Assembly (NCBI GenBank): GCA_903970515.1
Contig: CAJCJA010000024.1
Span: forward strand, 1-45,088
Reading direction: 5' to 3'
Length of the DNA stretch: 45,088 nucleotides
Origin: Candidatus Saccharibacteria bacterium CG_4_10_14_0_2_um_filter_52_9
GTDB lineage: Bacteria > Actinomycetota > Acidimicrobiia > Acidimicrobiales > RAAP-2
The notes under the pieces were generated by a model. The model was not told where the DNA came from and searched no databases. It saw only the letters and a program-made list of their open reading frames with translations. Positions 1 through 6,744 of this stretch are shown here, piece after piece. Within the stretch, counting starts at the first letter, position 1; each line of letters begins with the position of its first letter. Both the position numbers and the translations under genes were made by a program.

Positions 1-240
1 GACGCCACCGATGAGGGCGAGGAGGACCGAAGGAATGGCGCGCGCGGCGAAGACCAGCGCGATGCCCGAAGGATGGTGATCTACGTCGAGGGCAACGATC
101 GCGAGGGCGATGGTGAAGATGCCGTCACCGAGCGACGACACGCTCTGGCCCGTCCACAGCAACGCGAAGTCACGAACCCTCAGTGCCGCGAAGGTACGCT
201 TGCCGCCGTCCACTTCGGACACGCACAACCCCTTCGCCAT
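1..240 (-). CDS. MFS exporter, N-terminal part (runs off left edge)
   Basis: Reading from ATG at 240 towards position 1 gives 80 codons with no stop: MAKGLCVSEVDGGKRTFAAL, then RDFALLWTGQSVSSLGDGIF and a hydrophobic helix (TIALAIVAL). The 'FALLWTGQSVSSLGDG' pattern is typical of the first helix of drug/H+ antiporter MFS proteins of the EntS/MFS_3 type. The C-terminal ~330 residues lie outside the window, so substrate and completeness cannot be judged. The 18-bp IS-like inverted repeat at 299-316 lies about 60 bp upstream of the start and could have altered its promoter. Confidence 0.8.
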   Translation of the reverse strand, partial: MAKGLCVSEVDGGKRTFAALRVRDFALLWTGQSVSSLGDGIFTIALAIVALDVDHHPSGIALVFAARAIPSVLLALIGGV

Positions 241-298
241 TGACCGAGGACGTCATCGTTCGTCTCTCGTTCGAGTCCAAACGACTCACACTACTGAC

Positions 299-316
299 AG
301 CGTGTGTCCTATTTGG
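299..316 (+). repeat. Left copy of 18-bp IS terminal inverted repeat
   Basis: AGCGTGTGTCCTATTTGG, an exact inverted match to 3769-3786. It is followed by a 6-bp stem-loop at 340-357 (CTGAGC / GCTCAG, loop gaattg). Confidence 0.7.
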
Positions 317-383
317 ACCCACCGGTTCGCCTTGACCAACTGAGCGAATTGGCTCAGCGGTGCTTGCTCACCGTCCGACTTCC

Positions 384-401
384 CAGATGATGCTTCATCT
401 G
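384..401 (-). other. Stem-loop at right end of the TnpB element
   Basis: CAGATGA - TGCT - TCATCTG is a perfect 7-bp stem with a 4-nt loop, about 100 bp beyond the tnpB stop codon. IS200/IS605 elements carry subterminal hairpins at their right end and a guide RNA (omega RNA/reRNA) that starts in the 3' part of tnpB and ends at the right end. This hairpin and the palindrome GATCCCAGTGGGATC (491-505), which overlaps the tnpB stop region, are candidates for that structure. The exact end of the element cannot be read from sequence alone. Confidence 0.4.
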
Positions 402-503
402 AGTGCTCGGTTCCGACCCAAGGCCCTCATCACGTTGCCGTGACGGTTGTGCGGGTGACGATCGGCTCTTCCCACGTGCTTCGCGGTGCAGATCCCAGTG
501 GGA

Positions 504-1901
504 TCAGGCGGTCGAGAGAAACAATGCGGGCGTTGAGTCCAACAGGGACACTTCGGAGGGCTCTTTGGGTCGCCAGCGGGCCAGGTTGATGGCCGCGTTG
601 AGATCACGGTCGATGACCAGCCCACAGACCTCGCATGAGTACGTCCGTGTCGATAGGCCAAGGTTCGTTTTGACCTCGCCACATCCGGAGCACGTCTTGG
701 AACTCGGAAAGAATCTGTCGGCCACTCGCACTTCGACGCCGTGCCATCTGGCCTTGTAGTGGAGCTGACGGGAGAGTTCTCCCATGGCGGCGTCGGAGAT
801 GGACCTCGCCAAGTGTCGGTTCTTCACCATTCCCGCGACGTTGAGGTCCTCGATGACGAGGACCTGGCAACGGTCCACCAAGGCCTTGGAGGTTTGGTGG
901 ACCAGGTGTCGTCGGGAGTTGGCGACCTTGCGATGGGTCTTCGCGAGTCGAGCTCTCGCTCGTTGGCGGCCTTTGGACCCCGGTTTGGTTCTGGCCAGGG
1001 TCTGGTTGGCCGCTTTGAGCGACGCGTGCGCTTGCTTCAGTGTTTTCACCCCCTCGAAGCGCTCGAAGGGAATGCCGTTTGCGTCCGCGGCGACGCAGAG
1101 GGAAATGATCCCCCGGTCGACTCCGACGGGAAGGGCATGTCGATTGGCGCGGCTGCGCTCGGCTTGGTGGAACTCGGTCGCCACGCCAGTCAGCGACACC
1201 GTCCAACCTCCGGCGCGCTGGGTGAGGGTGACTGAGTAGACGTGGAAGCGACCGGCATCGATCATTCGACGGACCTTGCGGGTTGAGCCGAAGAGCTTCA
1301 CCGGCCCGAACTTGGGTAATCGCAGGTGCGAAGGACCGCTAAAGCGAATGGGCTGGCTCGAAGGTGCCCGACCCGGCGTCGCGCGGTTGCGCAATCGAAA
1401 ACTCGGCGTCACCTTGGCCTTCGCCTGGAAGCGGGGGAACCCGACCGGCGATCCGCTGCGCTTCCCGCGCCTCGACGCAGCGAAGTTCTCCAGTGCTTGG
1501 GCCGCGTCGACGCTCGCGCACTCGAAGACGTCGCCGGGCAGTTCGTGTCGCCAAGCCAGGCCGCAACTGCCATCCTCGTTCACCGGCGAGTCTTCAGCCT
1601 CGCCGTTCTTCCAGGCGTTGAATTCGTTAATGAACGAGAAGGCCGACCAGGACAGTGAAGGGGTTGATGGTTCGGGCGACTCACCACATTCCGACAGCGC
1701 TTCTCGCTCGGTCGACCTGGCGTCCAGATTGGCCTTGACCCGAGCCAAGTGGTGGTTAACGGTGTAGCGGCGAGCGCCGGCGCATTTGGCGAAGATAATC
1801 CTCTGCTCGACGTTCGGGTCGAGGGCGAATTGGAACGTGACAGCTCGCGAAAGCACCTGACCCGAGGACGAGATGAGCGGCGTGGTAGTTCGTTGGGTCA
1901 T
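504..1901 (-). CDS. tnpB: TnpB-type RNA-guided nuclease of IS200/IS605 element
   Basis: 465 residues, apparently intact. The order is N-terminal TnpB fold (AVTFQFALDPN near residue 20), a basic central region, then a RuvC-like nuclease: first Asp in GVDRG (D262), Glu in VIEDLNV (E351), a zinc finger with Cys 404/407/423/426 inserted in the domain, and DRDLNAAINLA carrying the last Asp (about D431). Family members are RNA-guided DNA nucleases that help keep the transposon in place. No Y1 transposase TnpA gene lies next to it, so the element is either tnpB-only or has been captured inside the 299-3786 unit. The start at 1901 is the first ATG; the conserved fold starts near residue 18, so a shorter start is possible. 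Confidence 0.92.
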   Translation of the reverse strand: MTQRTTTPLISSSGQVLSRAVTFQFALDPNVEQRIIFAKCAGARRYTVNHHLARVKANLDARSTEREALSECGESPEPSTPSLSWSAFSFINEFNAWKNGEAEDSPVNEDGSCGLAWRHELPGDVFECASVDAAQALENFAASRRGKRSGSPVGFPRFQAKAKVTPSFRLRNRATPGRAPSSQPIRFSGPSHLRLPKFGPVKLFGSTRKVRRMIDAGRFHVYSVTLTQRAGGWTVSLTGVATEFHQAERSRANRHALPVGVDRGIISLCVAADANGIPFERFEGVKTLKQAHASLKAANQTLARTKPGSKGRQRARARLAKTHRKVANSRRHLVHQTSKALVDRCQVLVIEDLNVAGMVKNRHLARSISDAAMGELSRQLHYKARWHGVEVRVADRFFPSSKTCSGCGEVKTNLGLSTRTYSCEVCGLVIDRDLNAAINLARWRPKEPSEVSLLDSTPALFLSTA

Positions 1902-1930
1902 CGAAAGCAGTCTTCAGACCATGTGTCACA

Positions 1931-1942
1931 CGCCACGTGGCG
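1931..1942. repeat. 12-bp perfect palindrome upstream of tnpB
   Basis: CGCCACGTGGCG reads the same on both strands, 30 bp upstream of the tnpB start. It could be the left-end hairpin of the IS200/IS605 element or an operator; position is the only support. Confidence 0.3.
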
Positions 1943-2064
1943 ATACTGAATTTGTTAGGAATGGACTCGCGTCACCTGGACATTTGGAGTGGTTCGCTGC
2001 ACTACAGAGAAGAACTCCGACGATGAGTTCAATGAGCGCAGCTCGACATGGACTCTCGACAAGA

Positions 2065-2793
2065 ATGGAAAGCATGCGCGAGTACCAACAGTTCGCCCAG
2101 TTCTACGACGCTTTGATGGGCGACGGTTCTTCGCGCAGCGCTCGGATTCTCGAGGCCATCGACCGCTTCGACGTCGACGCCACGTCGCTCCTTGAACTCG
2201 GCTGCGGCACCGGTTCGGTGCTGGATGGTCTGGACTCGATCCCGACGTTGGTGGGACTTGACGCTTCCGCAGGGATGCTGAGCGCCGCTGCTGCCAAAGT
2301 ACCGAGCGCCGAACTGGTGCTTGGCGACATGGCCGACTTCGACCTTGGGACCACGTTCGACGTCGTCGCTTGCGTCTATGACACGGTGAACCACTTGGTC
2401 AACTATGAACTCTGGGAATCCCTTTTCGAAGGCGTGGCACGTCACCTGAAGCCTGGGGGTCTGTTCATCTTCGATCTCAACACTACGGGCCGGCTGCATC
2501 AACTCGTTGCCAGCCCTCCGTGGGTCCACGACTTCGACGGCAACACTCTCATAATGAATGTGAGGAGTAATGGCGATGAGGCAACCATTTGGGACATCAG
2601 GGTTTTCGCGTCATCGGGCGATGGAACGTTCACGCTGCATCATGAGAACATCCAAGAGCTCGGCGTGGCGCTCGAAACAGTCCGGACGACCCTTGCCACG
2701 GAATTTGACTTACTCCACGAGGAGGACGACTCAGGAGGTCTCCCGACCGATGAATCCTCTCGTGCCTACTTCGTGTATCGACGCCTCGGCTGA
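2065..2793 (+). CDS. Class I SAM-dependent methyltransferase
   Basis: About 242 residues. Starts MESMREYQQFAQFYDALMGD, which is the usual N-terminus of small stand-alone methyltransferases (FYDxLM), then SAM motif I LLELGCGTGSV (residues 42-52), acidic motif II VGLDAS, LGDMADFD, and LKPGGLFIFDLNT. The fold is Methyltransf_25/11-like; the substrate is unknown. The reading frame stays open upstream to 1873, but similarity begins only near 2065. ATG 2074 is an alternative start. It lies as a lone passenger between TnpB and the IS5-type transposase inside the inverted-repeat unit, so it may be mobile cargo. Confidence 0.82.
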   Translation: MESMREYQQFAQFYDALMGDGSSRSARILEAIDRFDVDATSLLELGCGTGSVLDGLDSIPTLVGLDASAGMLSAAAAKVPSAELVLGDMADFDLGTTFDVVACVYDTVNHLVNYELWESLFEGVARHLKPGGLFIFDLNTTGRLHQLVASPPWVHDFDGNTLIMNVRSNGDEATIWDIRVFASSGDGTFTLHHENIQELGVALETVRTTLATEFDLLHEEDDSGGLPTDESSRAYFVYRRLG

Positions 2794-2924
2794 TCCGGGC
2801 GAGCCCAGTCAGCATCTCGGCTGCCGTGGAATTGCGGCGGTGACACAGATGCCACGTACCCACACTCGGGCAGAATCTGTGCATCTCGAGAATCGCTCCG
2901 ATTCCGCCCAGCACTACCGCCGAC

Positions 2925-3731
2925 TCAACACAGCGCTTGAAGAACCTCGGTGATTGAGGCGACGTGCAGCCATCCCGTAGCTGACGTCACGGTGTTCTCG
3001 AAACATCGGGCCAGGCGTCGACGGCGCACGAGGTGTCCGTGGGCCACCTCGACTCGCCACGCGTGTCGGATGGGTCGAAAGACCTTGGCACCATGCTCGT
3101 TGCGCGGTGGCTCGTCCCATCCGACCCGACGGACCTCGTAGTTGAACTTGGCCGACAACCTCGTGGCTGCGGACTGCGCGGTGCCACGGTCCACGAGCAC
3201 AAGTTCCAGTCGCGGGTCAGCGCCCGAGTCGGCAAGGTCCACGAGTATTTGTTCGACGGCGCTCGCTTCAGAGGTCGAGGCGGGCACGACTCGCACGCAC
3301 AGCGGTAGCCCAGTGACGTCCACGCAGACAATGCGCTTGGACCCGTTAGTCCGGCCGTAGGGACCACCTTGGTTGTGGAAGGTGGCGCCTCCGTTTGAGG
3401 CCCCTCGTGCGAGGTGCGTGTCGATAACCACCATCGAGGGCTGTGGCTCCTTGCGACCAAGAGCCGTGCGCGTCGAAGCGTGTAGTGCGGTGAGCACCCG
3501 CGCCCACGTGCCGTTCCTCGACCACCGACGAAACTGGGACCAGACCCTCGTCCAAGGACCGAACTGCTCGGGTAGGAAGCGCCATTGGCAACCGGTGTGC
3601 GAGATGTAGAGCATTGCGTCGACGACGTGGCGTATGTCATCGCCGTGTTTCGGCCCTCGTTTGGAGGAGACCAGTAGCAAAGGTTCCAGCACGCACCACT
3701 GGGCGTCGGTCAGATCACTCGAATAGGCCAC
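2925..3731 (-). CDS. IS5-family DDE transposase
   Basis: 268 residues from a GTG start (VAYSSDLTDAQWCVLEPLL), the standard beginning of IS5-family (DUF4096 plus DDE) transposases. The open frame extends to 3908 but the extra N-terminus is not family-like. Catalytic triad candidates are D104 (VVIDTHLARG), D181 (VLVDRGTAQ) and E228 (RVEVAHG...RRRRLAR), so the enzyme looks intact. The candidate terminal repeat is at 3769-3786, just upstream; no counterpart lies close downstream of the stop. Confidence 0.9.
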   Translation of the reverse strand: MAYSSDLTDAQWCVLEPLLLVSSKRGPKHGDDIRHVVDAMLYISHTGCQWRFLPEQFGPWTRVWSQFRRWSRNGTWARVLTALHASTRTALGRKEPQPSMVVIDTHLARGASNGGATFHNQGGPYGRTNGSKRIVCVDVTGLPLCVRVVPASTSEASAVEQILVDLADSGADPRLELVLVDRGTAQSAATRLSAKFNYEVRRVGWDEPPRNEHGAKVFRPIRHAWRVEVAHGHLVRRRRLARCFENTVTSATGWLHVASITEVLQALC

Positions 3732-3768
3732 GACGTGATTGTGCCGATTGTGGCTCTCAGCGCACTCG

Positions 3769-3786
3769 CCAAATAGGACACACGCT
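3769..3786 (-). repeat. Right copy of 18-bp IS terminal inverted repeat
   Basis: Exact reverse complement of 299-316. It lies about 40 bp upstream of the transposase GTG start, where a terminal inverted repeat of an IS5-type element is expected. Confidence 0.7.
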
Positions 3787-4095
3787 CTTAGTGTGGTGTC
3801 CCCAGGGTCTCGAGTGACGTACGACGATGTTGGCCGTAGAGCAATGCCCATGCTCACGCAGCACTGTAGTGGCCAAGTTGAGCGATGCAACCACCGCGCA
3901 TGCCTCATTTTGAGCGTTAGTTGCTCAGTGTCGCTCGCGTTACCGCGCTTTCGATTAGAATGAATCTCGAACAGGCATCATTGGTTCTATTGCGCTGAAT
4001 CCAGTCATTGTTGAGCGTCGACGAAGAAGTGGAGACTCTCGTGACACGTTCAGCGGACCTTCTTAATTTTTTGTATCCACTTCAGAGCCGTCTCC
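3787..4095. other. Intergenic region, no gene seen
   Basis: Between the right IS end and the first GAF-ANTAR gene. Both strands show only short frames with no recognisable domain. It presumably holds the promoter of the regulator gene; no convincing -35/-10 pair was identified. Confidence 0.5.
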
Positions 4096-4830
4096 ATGCC
4101 CAATGAGCGACTTGTCGACATCTTCGCTCTGATGGCTCGCTACGAGCGCCAAGGAGTCAAGGAGGGTTCGCTCGCACTCGCTGCTGCCGCTCTCACCAAT
4201 GCGACCGGCGCCGGCATTGCCCTTTCGCCCGACGAGACCCTGCTCACCAATTTTGGTACCAGTAACGACACCGCGACCAAGTTGCTGGAACTCGAAATGA
4301 CGTTGCGCGAGGGTCCGTATTGTGACGCGTGCGCGGGCGAGGCTGCCGAAGAGGTGGATTTGCTCGATACCAGCAGCTCCAAGTGGATGTTGTACACGCC
4401 TGGCGCCATCGACCTCGGGGCACGCGCCGTGTTCAGTTTCCCTGTTCGCATCGGGTCGATTCGCCTGGGAGCGCTTGGTTTATATTGCGAAAAACCCAGT
4501 GAATTGACCTACGACCAATCTTCAGACGCCTTTCTCATGGCGTCAGTCATCGCGAGGGCGATCCTCGCCATGCAATCGGGCTCGAGCGGGGAAGTCCTCT
4601 CCGAGGAGTTGGAGCGCGAGGCGACTTTCGACTTCACGATCCACCAGGCGGCGGGGATGTTGTCGGTGCAAGCACGAAATGACGTGGGCGAAGCACTCGA
4701 ATTGATGCGCACGCACGCGTACGCAACGAGTACGCCAATTTCGGAATTGGCCGCGCGCATCATTGCCCGAGAGACGGGCTTTGACTCAAAAAGTGGTACT
4801 TGGTACGACGAAGGAGATATTGCGATATGA
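4096..4830 (+). CDS. GAF-ANTAR regulator 1
   Basis: 244 residues. A GAF-like sensor domain covers about residues 15-160 (SLALAAAALTNATGAGIALS, later RAVFSFPVRIGSIRLGALGLY). A C-terminal ANTAR domain covers about 175-235, with FDFTIHQAAGMLSVQ and DVGEALELMRTHAYATSTPISELAARII. ANTAR domains bind paired RNA hairpins and act as transcription antiterminators; GAF-ANTAR proteins of actinobacteria are stand-alone cytoplasmic sensors. The GAF part has two cysteines close together (YCDACAGE) that could sense metal or redox state; that is a guess. A second GAF-ANTAR gene follows 87 bp later. Confidence 0.87.
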   Translation: MPNERLVDIFALMARYERQGVKEGSLALAAAALTNATGAGIALSPDETLLTNFGTSNDTATKLLELEMTLREGPYCDACAGEAAEEVDLLDTSSSKWMLYTPGAIDLGARAVFSFPVRIGSIRLGALGLYCEKPSELTYDQSSDAFLMASVIARAILAMQSGSSGEVLSEELEREATFDFTIHQAAGMLSVQARNDVGEALELMRTHAYATSTPISELAARIIARETGFDSKSGTWYDEGDIAI

Positions 4831-4917
4831 AAAGTGGAGTAGAATTGGTTATCTCGGATGACGCAGCGTGGCTGCTTCCGGTAAAGACGAGGTCGCACTC
4901 GAAGAACAGGAGGCGCC

Positions 4918-5658
4918 GTGACTAGAGAATCGCTCGTGGTGTCAACGTTGGTAGAACTGGCCGACAATCTTGTGGATAACTTCGATGTCATCGACGTTCT
5001 CACGTTGCTGTGCGATCGTTGCGTCCAGGCGGTCGATATGGACGCCGCCGGCGTGATGCTCGAGTCGCCCGGGGGCGATTTACAGTACATTGCCTCCTCG
5101 AGCGATTCGATGCGCGTGTTGGAGTTGTTCCAGATACAAACCGACGAAGGTCCGTGCATTGACAGCGTGCGCGATGGCAAGGCGATCGTGAACCGCGAGC
5201 TGCGCGATTCGAGCGATCGTTGGCCCCGCTTTTCGCCCAAAGCAATGGAGCTTGGGTTTCAATCGGTGCACTGCCTGCCAATGAGACTTCGCGGCAGAAG
5301 TATCGGCGCTCTCAACCTGTTTAGGGCAGACGTGGGATATCTCGATGACGATGACGTCGTCGTCGTCCAGGCACTCGCCGACGTCGCGACCATCGCGATC
5401 CTTCAGCATCGCTCGGCCATTGACGCTTCAACGCTCAACGGGCAGCTCAGCCAAGCGCTCAATAGTCGCATCATCATTGAACAGGCCAAGGGCATCATTG
5501 CCGAATCGCTGAAGTGTGACATGGATGCAGCGTTTGCCCGCCTGCGGGCGCACGCGAGGAACAATAATCTTGGTCTGACTGACGTCGCGCGTTCGGTGGT
5601 CGCCGGTACCCTTCGCTCACAAGCGTTGGACGCGCCTCGCCCTCCGCGAACAAAATAG
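4918..5658 (+). CDS. GAF-ANTAR regulator 2
   Basis: 246 residues. The GTG start is supported by AGGAGG 5 bp upstream. The GAF domain covers about residues 10-165 (LTLLCDRCVQAVDMDAAGVM, TDEGPCIDSVRDG, LPMRLRGRSIGALNLF), which matches the classic actinobacterial GAF-ANTAR pattern better than its neighbour. The ANTAR domain covers about 180-235: LNSRIIIEQAKGIIAESLKC, then FARLRAHARNNNLGLTDVARSVV. Its predicted role is RNA-binding antitermination in response to an unknown signal. Two paralogues in tandem suggest duplication followed by divergence. Confidence 0.92.
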   Translation: MTRESLVVSTLVELADNLVDNFDVIDVLTLLCDRCVQAVDMDAAGVMLESPGGDLQYIASSSDSMRVLELFQIQTDEGPCIDSVRDGKAIVNRELRDSSDRWPRFSPKAMELGFQSVHCLPMRLRGRSIGALNLFRADVGYLDDDDVVVVQALADVATIAILQHRSAIDASTLNGQLSQALNSRIIIEQAKGIIAESLKCDMDAAFARLRAHARNNNLGLTDVARSVVAGTLRSQALDAPRPPRTK

Positions 5659-5671
5659 TCCACGACTCACT

Positions 5672-5697
5672 CGTTCGCCGCTTCGCGATGGCGAACG
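5672..5697 (+). other. 8-bp stem-loop downstream of GAF-ANTAR gene 2
   Basis: CGTTCGCC - 10-nt loop - GGCGAACG, starting 14 bp after the stop codon. There is no T-run after it, so it is not a standard intrinsic terminator. It may stabilise the 3' end or be part of an ANTAR target; ANTAR targets usually have two hairpins with 6-nt loops, which this does not show. Confidence 0.35.
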
Positions 5698-5836
5698 GCG
5701 GCTGCACGCAGCGCGAGTTCGTGACGATTGCGCCGCTGGTGCGGGGACGGCGTCGCCTTCGTTCGTCGAGTTACGTCGTAAATATTTTCTCACAAAACTA
5801 AAACGAATTTCGCACTAAACGATTCGACGTGCTACA

Positions 5837-6172
5837 GTGCCGTTCAGGACGTCCGGACTTTGCTTCCTTCAGTTGACCGTTGGTCAGAACTTGAAGAAAC
5901 GAGTCGCCGTGTACTTTCCAGACCCCGTACCATGGACCACTGGATCAGTTGAGTCTCCGTCGGGGACGATCTCCGCGTCCGACTTCGCCTCGTTGGCTCA
6001 CGACTTGGACGCCGAGATAAATGGTCTCCTCCAACGAGGAGCGCCGAGCGCACACCCTCCAGGTCCAAACGAATCCGCACGTGGCTCCTTGGGGGGAGCG
6101 CGAAGATTCGAGGGCATGAACTGCGCGACGTTTCTCGCCGCGTTCGCGCGTTTCAATCGAGTTGACCAATGA
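5837..6172 (+). CDS. Hypothetical protein, doubtful
   Basis: Open frame of 111 codons from GTG. The middle (VAVYFPDPVPWTTGSVESPS, then ISASDFASLAHDLDAEINGLL) has a plausible soluble composition, but no family was recognised and no ribosome binding site is evident. It lies between the ANTAR genes and the CsbD-like gene. It may be noncoding leader sequence instead. Confidence 0.25.
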   Translation: MPFRTSGLCFLQLTVGQNLKKRVAVYFPDPVPWTTGSVESPSGTISASDFASLAHDLDAEINGLLQRGAPSAHPPGPNESARGSLGGARRFEGMNCATFLAAFARFNRVDQ

Positions 6173-6260
6173 CGCTCGGCCCGAAAGCAACTGGGAATTT
6201 CATGAGTCGTCGCACATTCACAGGGGACCACGTCCGCACAACGAAGAAAGAGGTGAGCCT

Positions 6261-6434
6261 ATGTCAATAGAGAAAAATATTGAAAACTACGTCCAGATCT
6301 GGAAGGGCAAAGCCCGAAAGAAACTCGGTCGCACTTTGAATTCGAGGCCCATGACTAGTCGCGGCATGCGCGATGAGTTGAGCGGATCCATAAAGCAAGC
6401 GGTAGAGAAGGTGAAGCATGCGTTTAAGAAATAA
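6261..6434 (+). CDS. CsbD-like small stress protein
   Basis: 57 residues, from ATG with an upstream AAGAGGTGA ribosome site. NYVQIWKGKARKKLGRTLNS and DELSGSIKQAVEKVKHAFKK match the CsbD family layout (GK-x-KE-x-G...GK-x-Q-x-x-GK), small hydrophilic helical proteins often induced by general stress. The last 17 bp overlap the next gene, so the two are probably cotranscribed. Confidence 0.72.
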   Translation: MSIEKNIENYVQIWKGKARKKLGRTLNSRPMTSRGMRDELSGSIKQAVEKVKHAFKK

Positions 6435-6744
6435 GTACGCCAAGAGAAGTTTGGTCGACACGTACCTATCGTCGGACGTGTCGCTGGAAAAAGGATCCCA
6501 CGATGTGAACGCTTTGGTGGCGAACTACTCAGAGGACGACATCCAGACTTGTTTCGCAAAGTTGTTTGCGGTCGCCTCGGTTGCCATCGACGACTTCAGC
6601 TCAGGGGATGGAAACCAGTTCTACGAGAACATGCGAGTGTCGCTCGGTAATCTTCGCGAACGTTTTGAACAACTTCCGAATACTAATTTCCAGCCCGAAA
6701 TGACCGCACCAACATTGACGTCACTTGATCGGGGAAGCCAGTGA
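6418..6744 (+). CDS. Unknown protein coupled to CsbD and HDO-like genes
   Basis: 108 residues, no family recognised. The frame starts inside the 3' end of the CsbD-like gene and its TGA overlaps the GTG of the next gene (GTGA at 6741-6744). The body is an acidic helical segment (YSEDDIQTCFAKLFAVASVA, DDFSSGDGNQFYENMRVSLG) with no membrane segment or signal peptide. The overlaps on both sides argue for a real gene working with its neighbours. Confidence 0.6.
   Translation: MRLRNKYAKRSLVDTYLSSDVSLEKGSHDVNALVANYSEDDIQTCFAKLFAVASVAIDDFSSGDGNQFYENMRVSLGNLRERFEQLPNTNFQPEMTAPTLTSLDRGSQ

Larger units (their letters stand above)
299..3786. mobile_element. Candidate composite element bounded by inverted IS ends
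   Basis: The 18-mer AGCGTGTGTCCTATTTGG occurs at 299-316 and its exact reverse complement at 3769-3786. Outside both copies lies CACACTA (287-293, and inverted at 3789-3795) at slightly different spacing. Between the ends are TnpB (504-1901), a methyltransferase (2065-2793) and an IS5-type transposase (2925-3731). The right copy sits just upstream of the transposase, where an IS terminal repeat belongs. No matching left end was seen close to the transposase stop codon, so the partner end may be the distant copy at 299. Flanking trinucleotides (tga, tta) do not form an exact target duplication. Unit status is inference. Confidence 0.45.

Noticed and set aside
5672-5697. Stem-loop considered as an ANTAR target
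   Set aside because: A single hairpin with a 10-nt loop does not fit the paired 6-nt-loop ANTAR motif; kept only as an unspecified structure.
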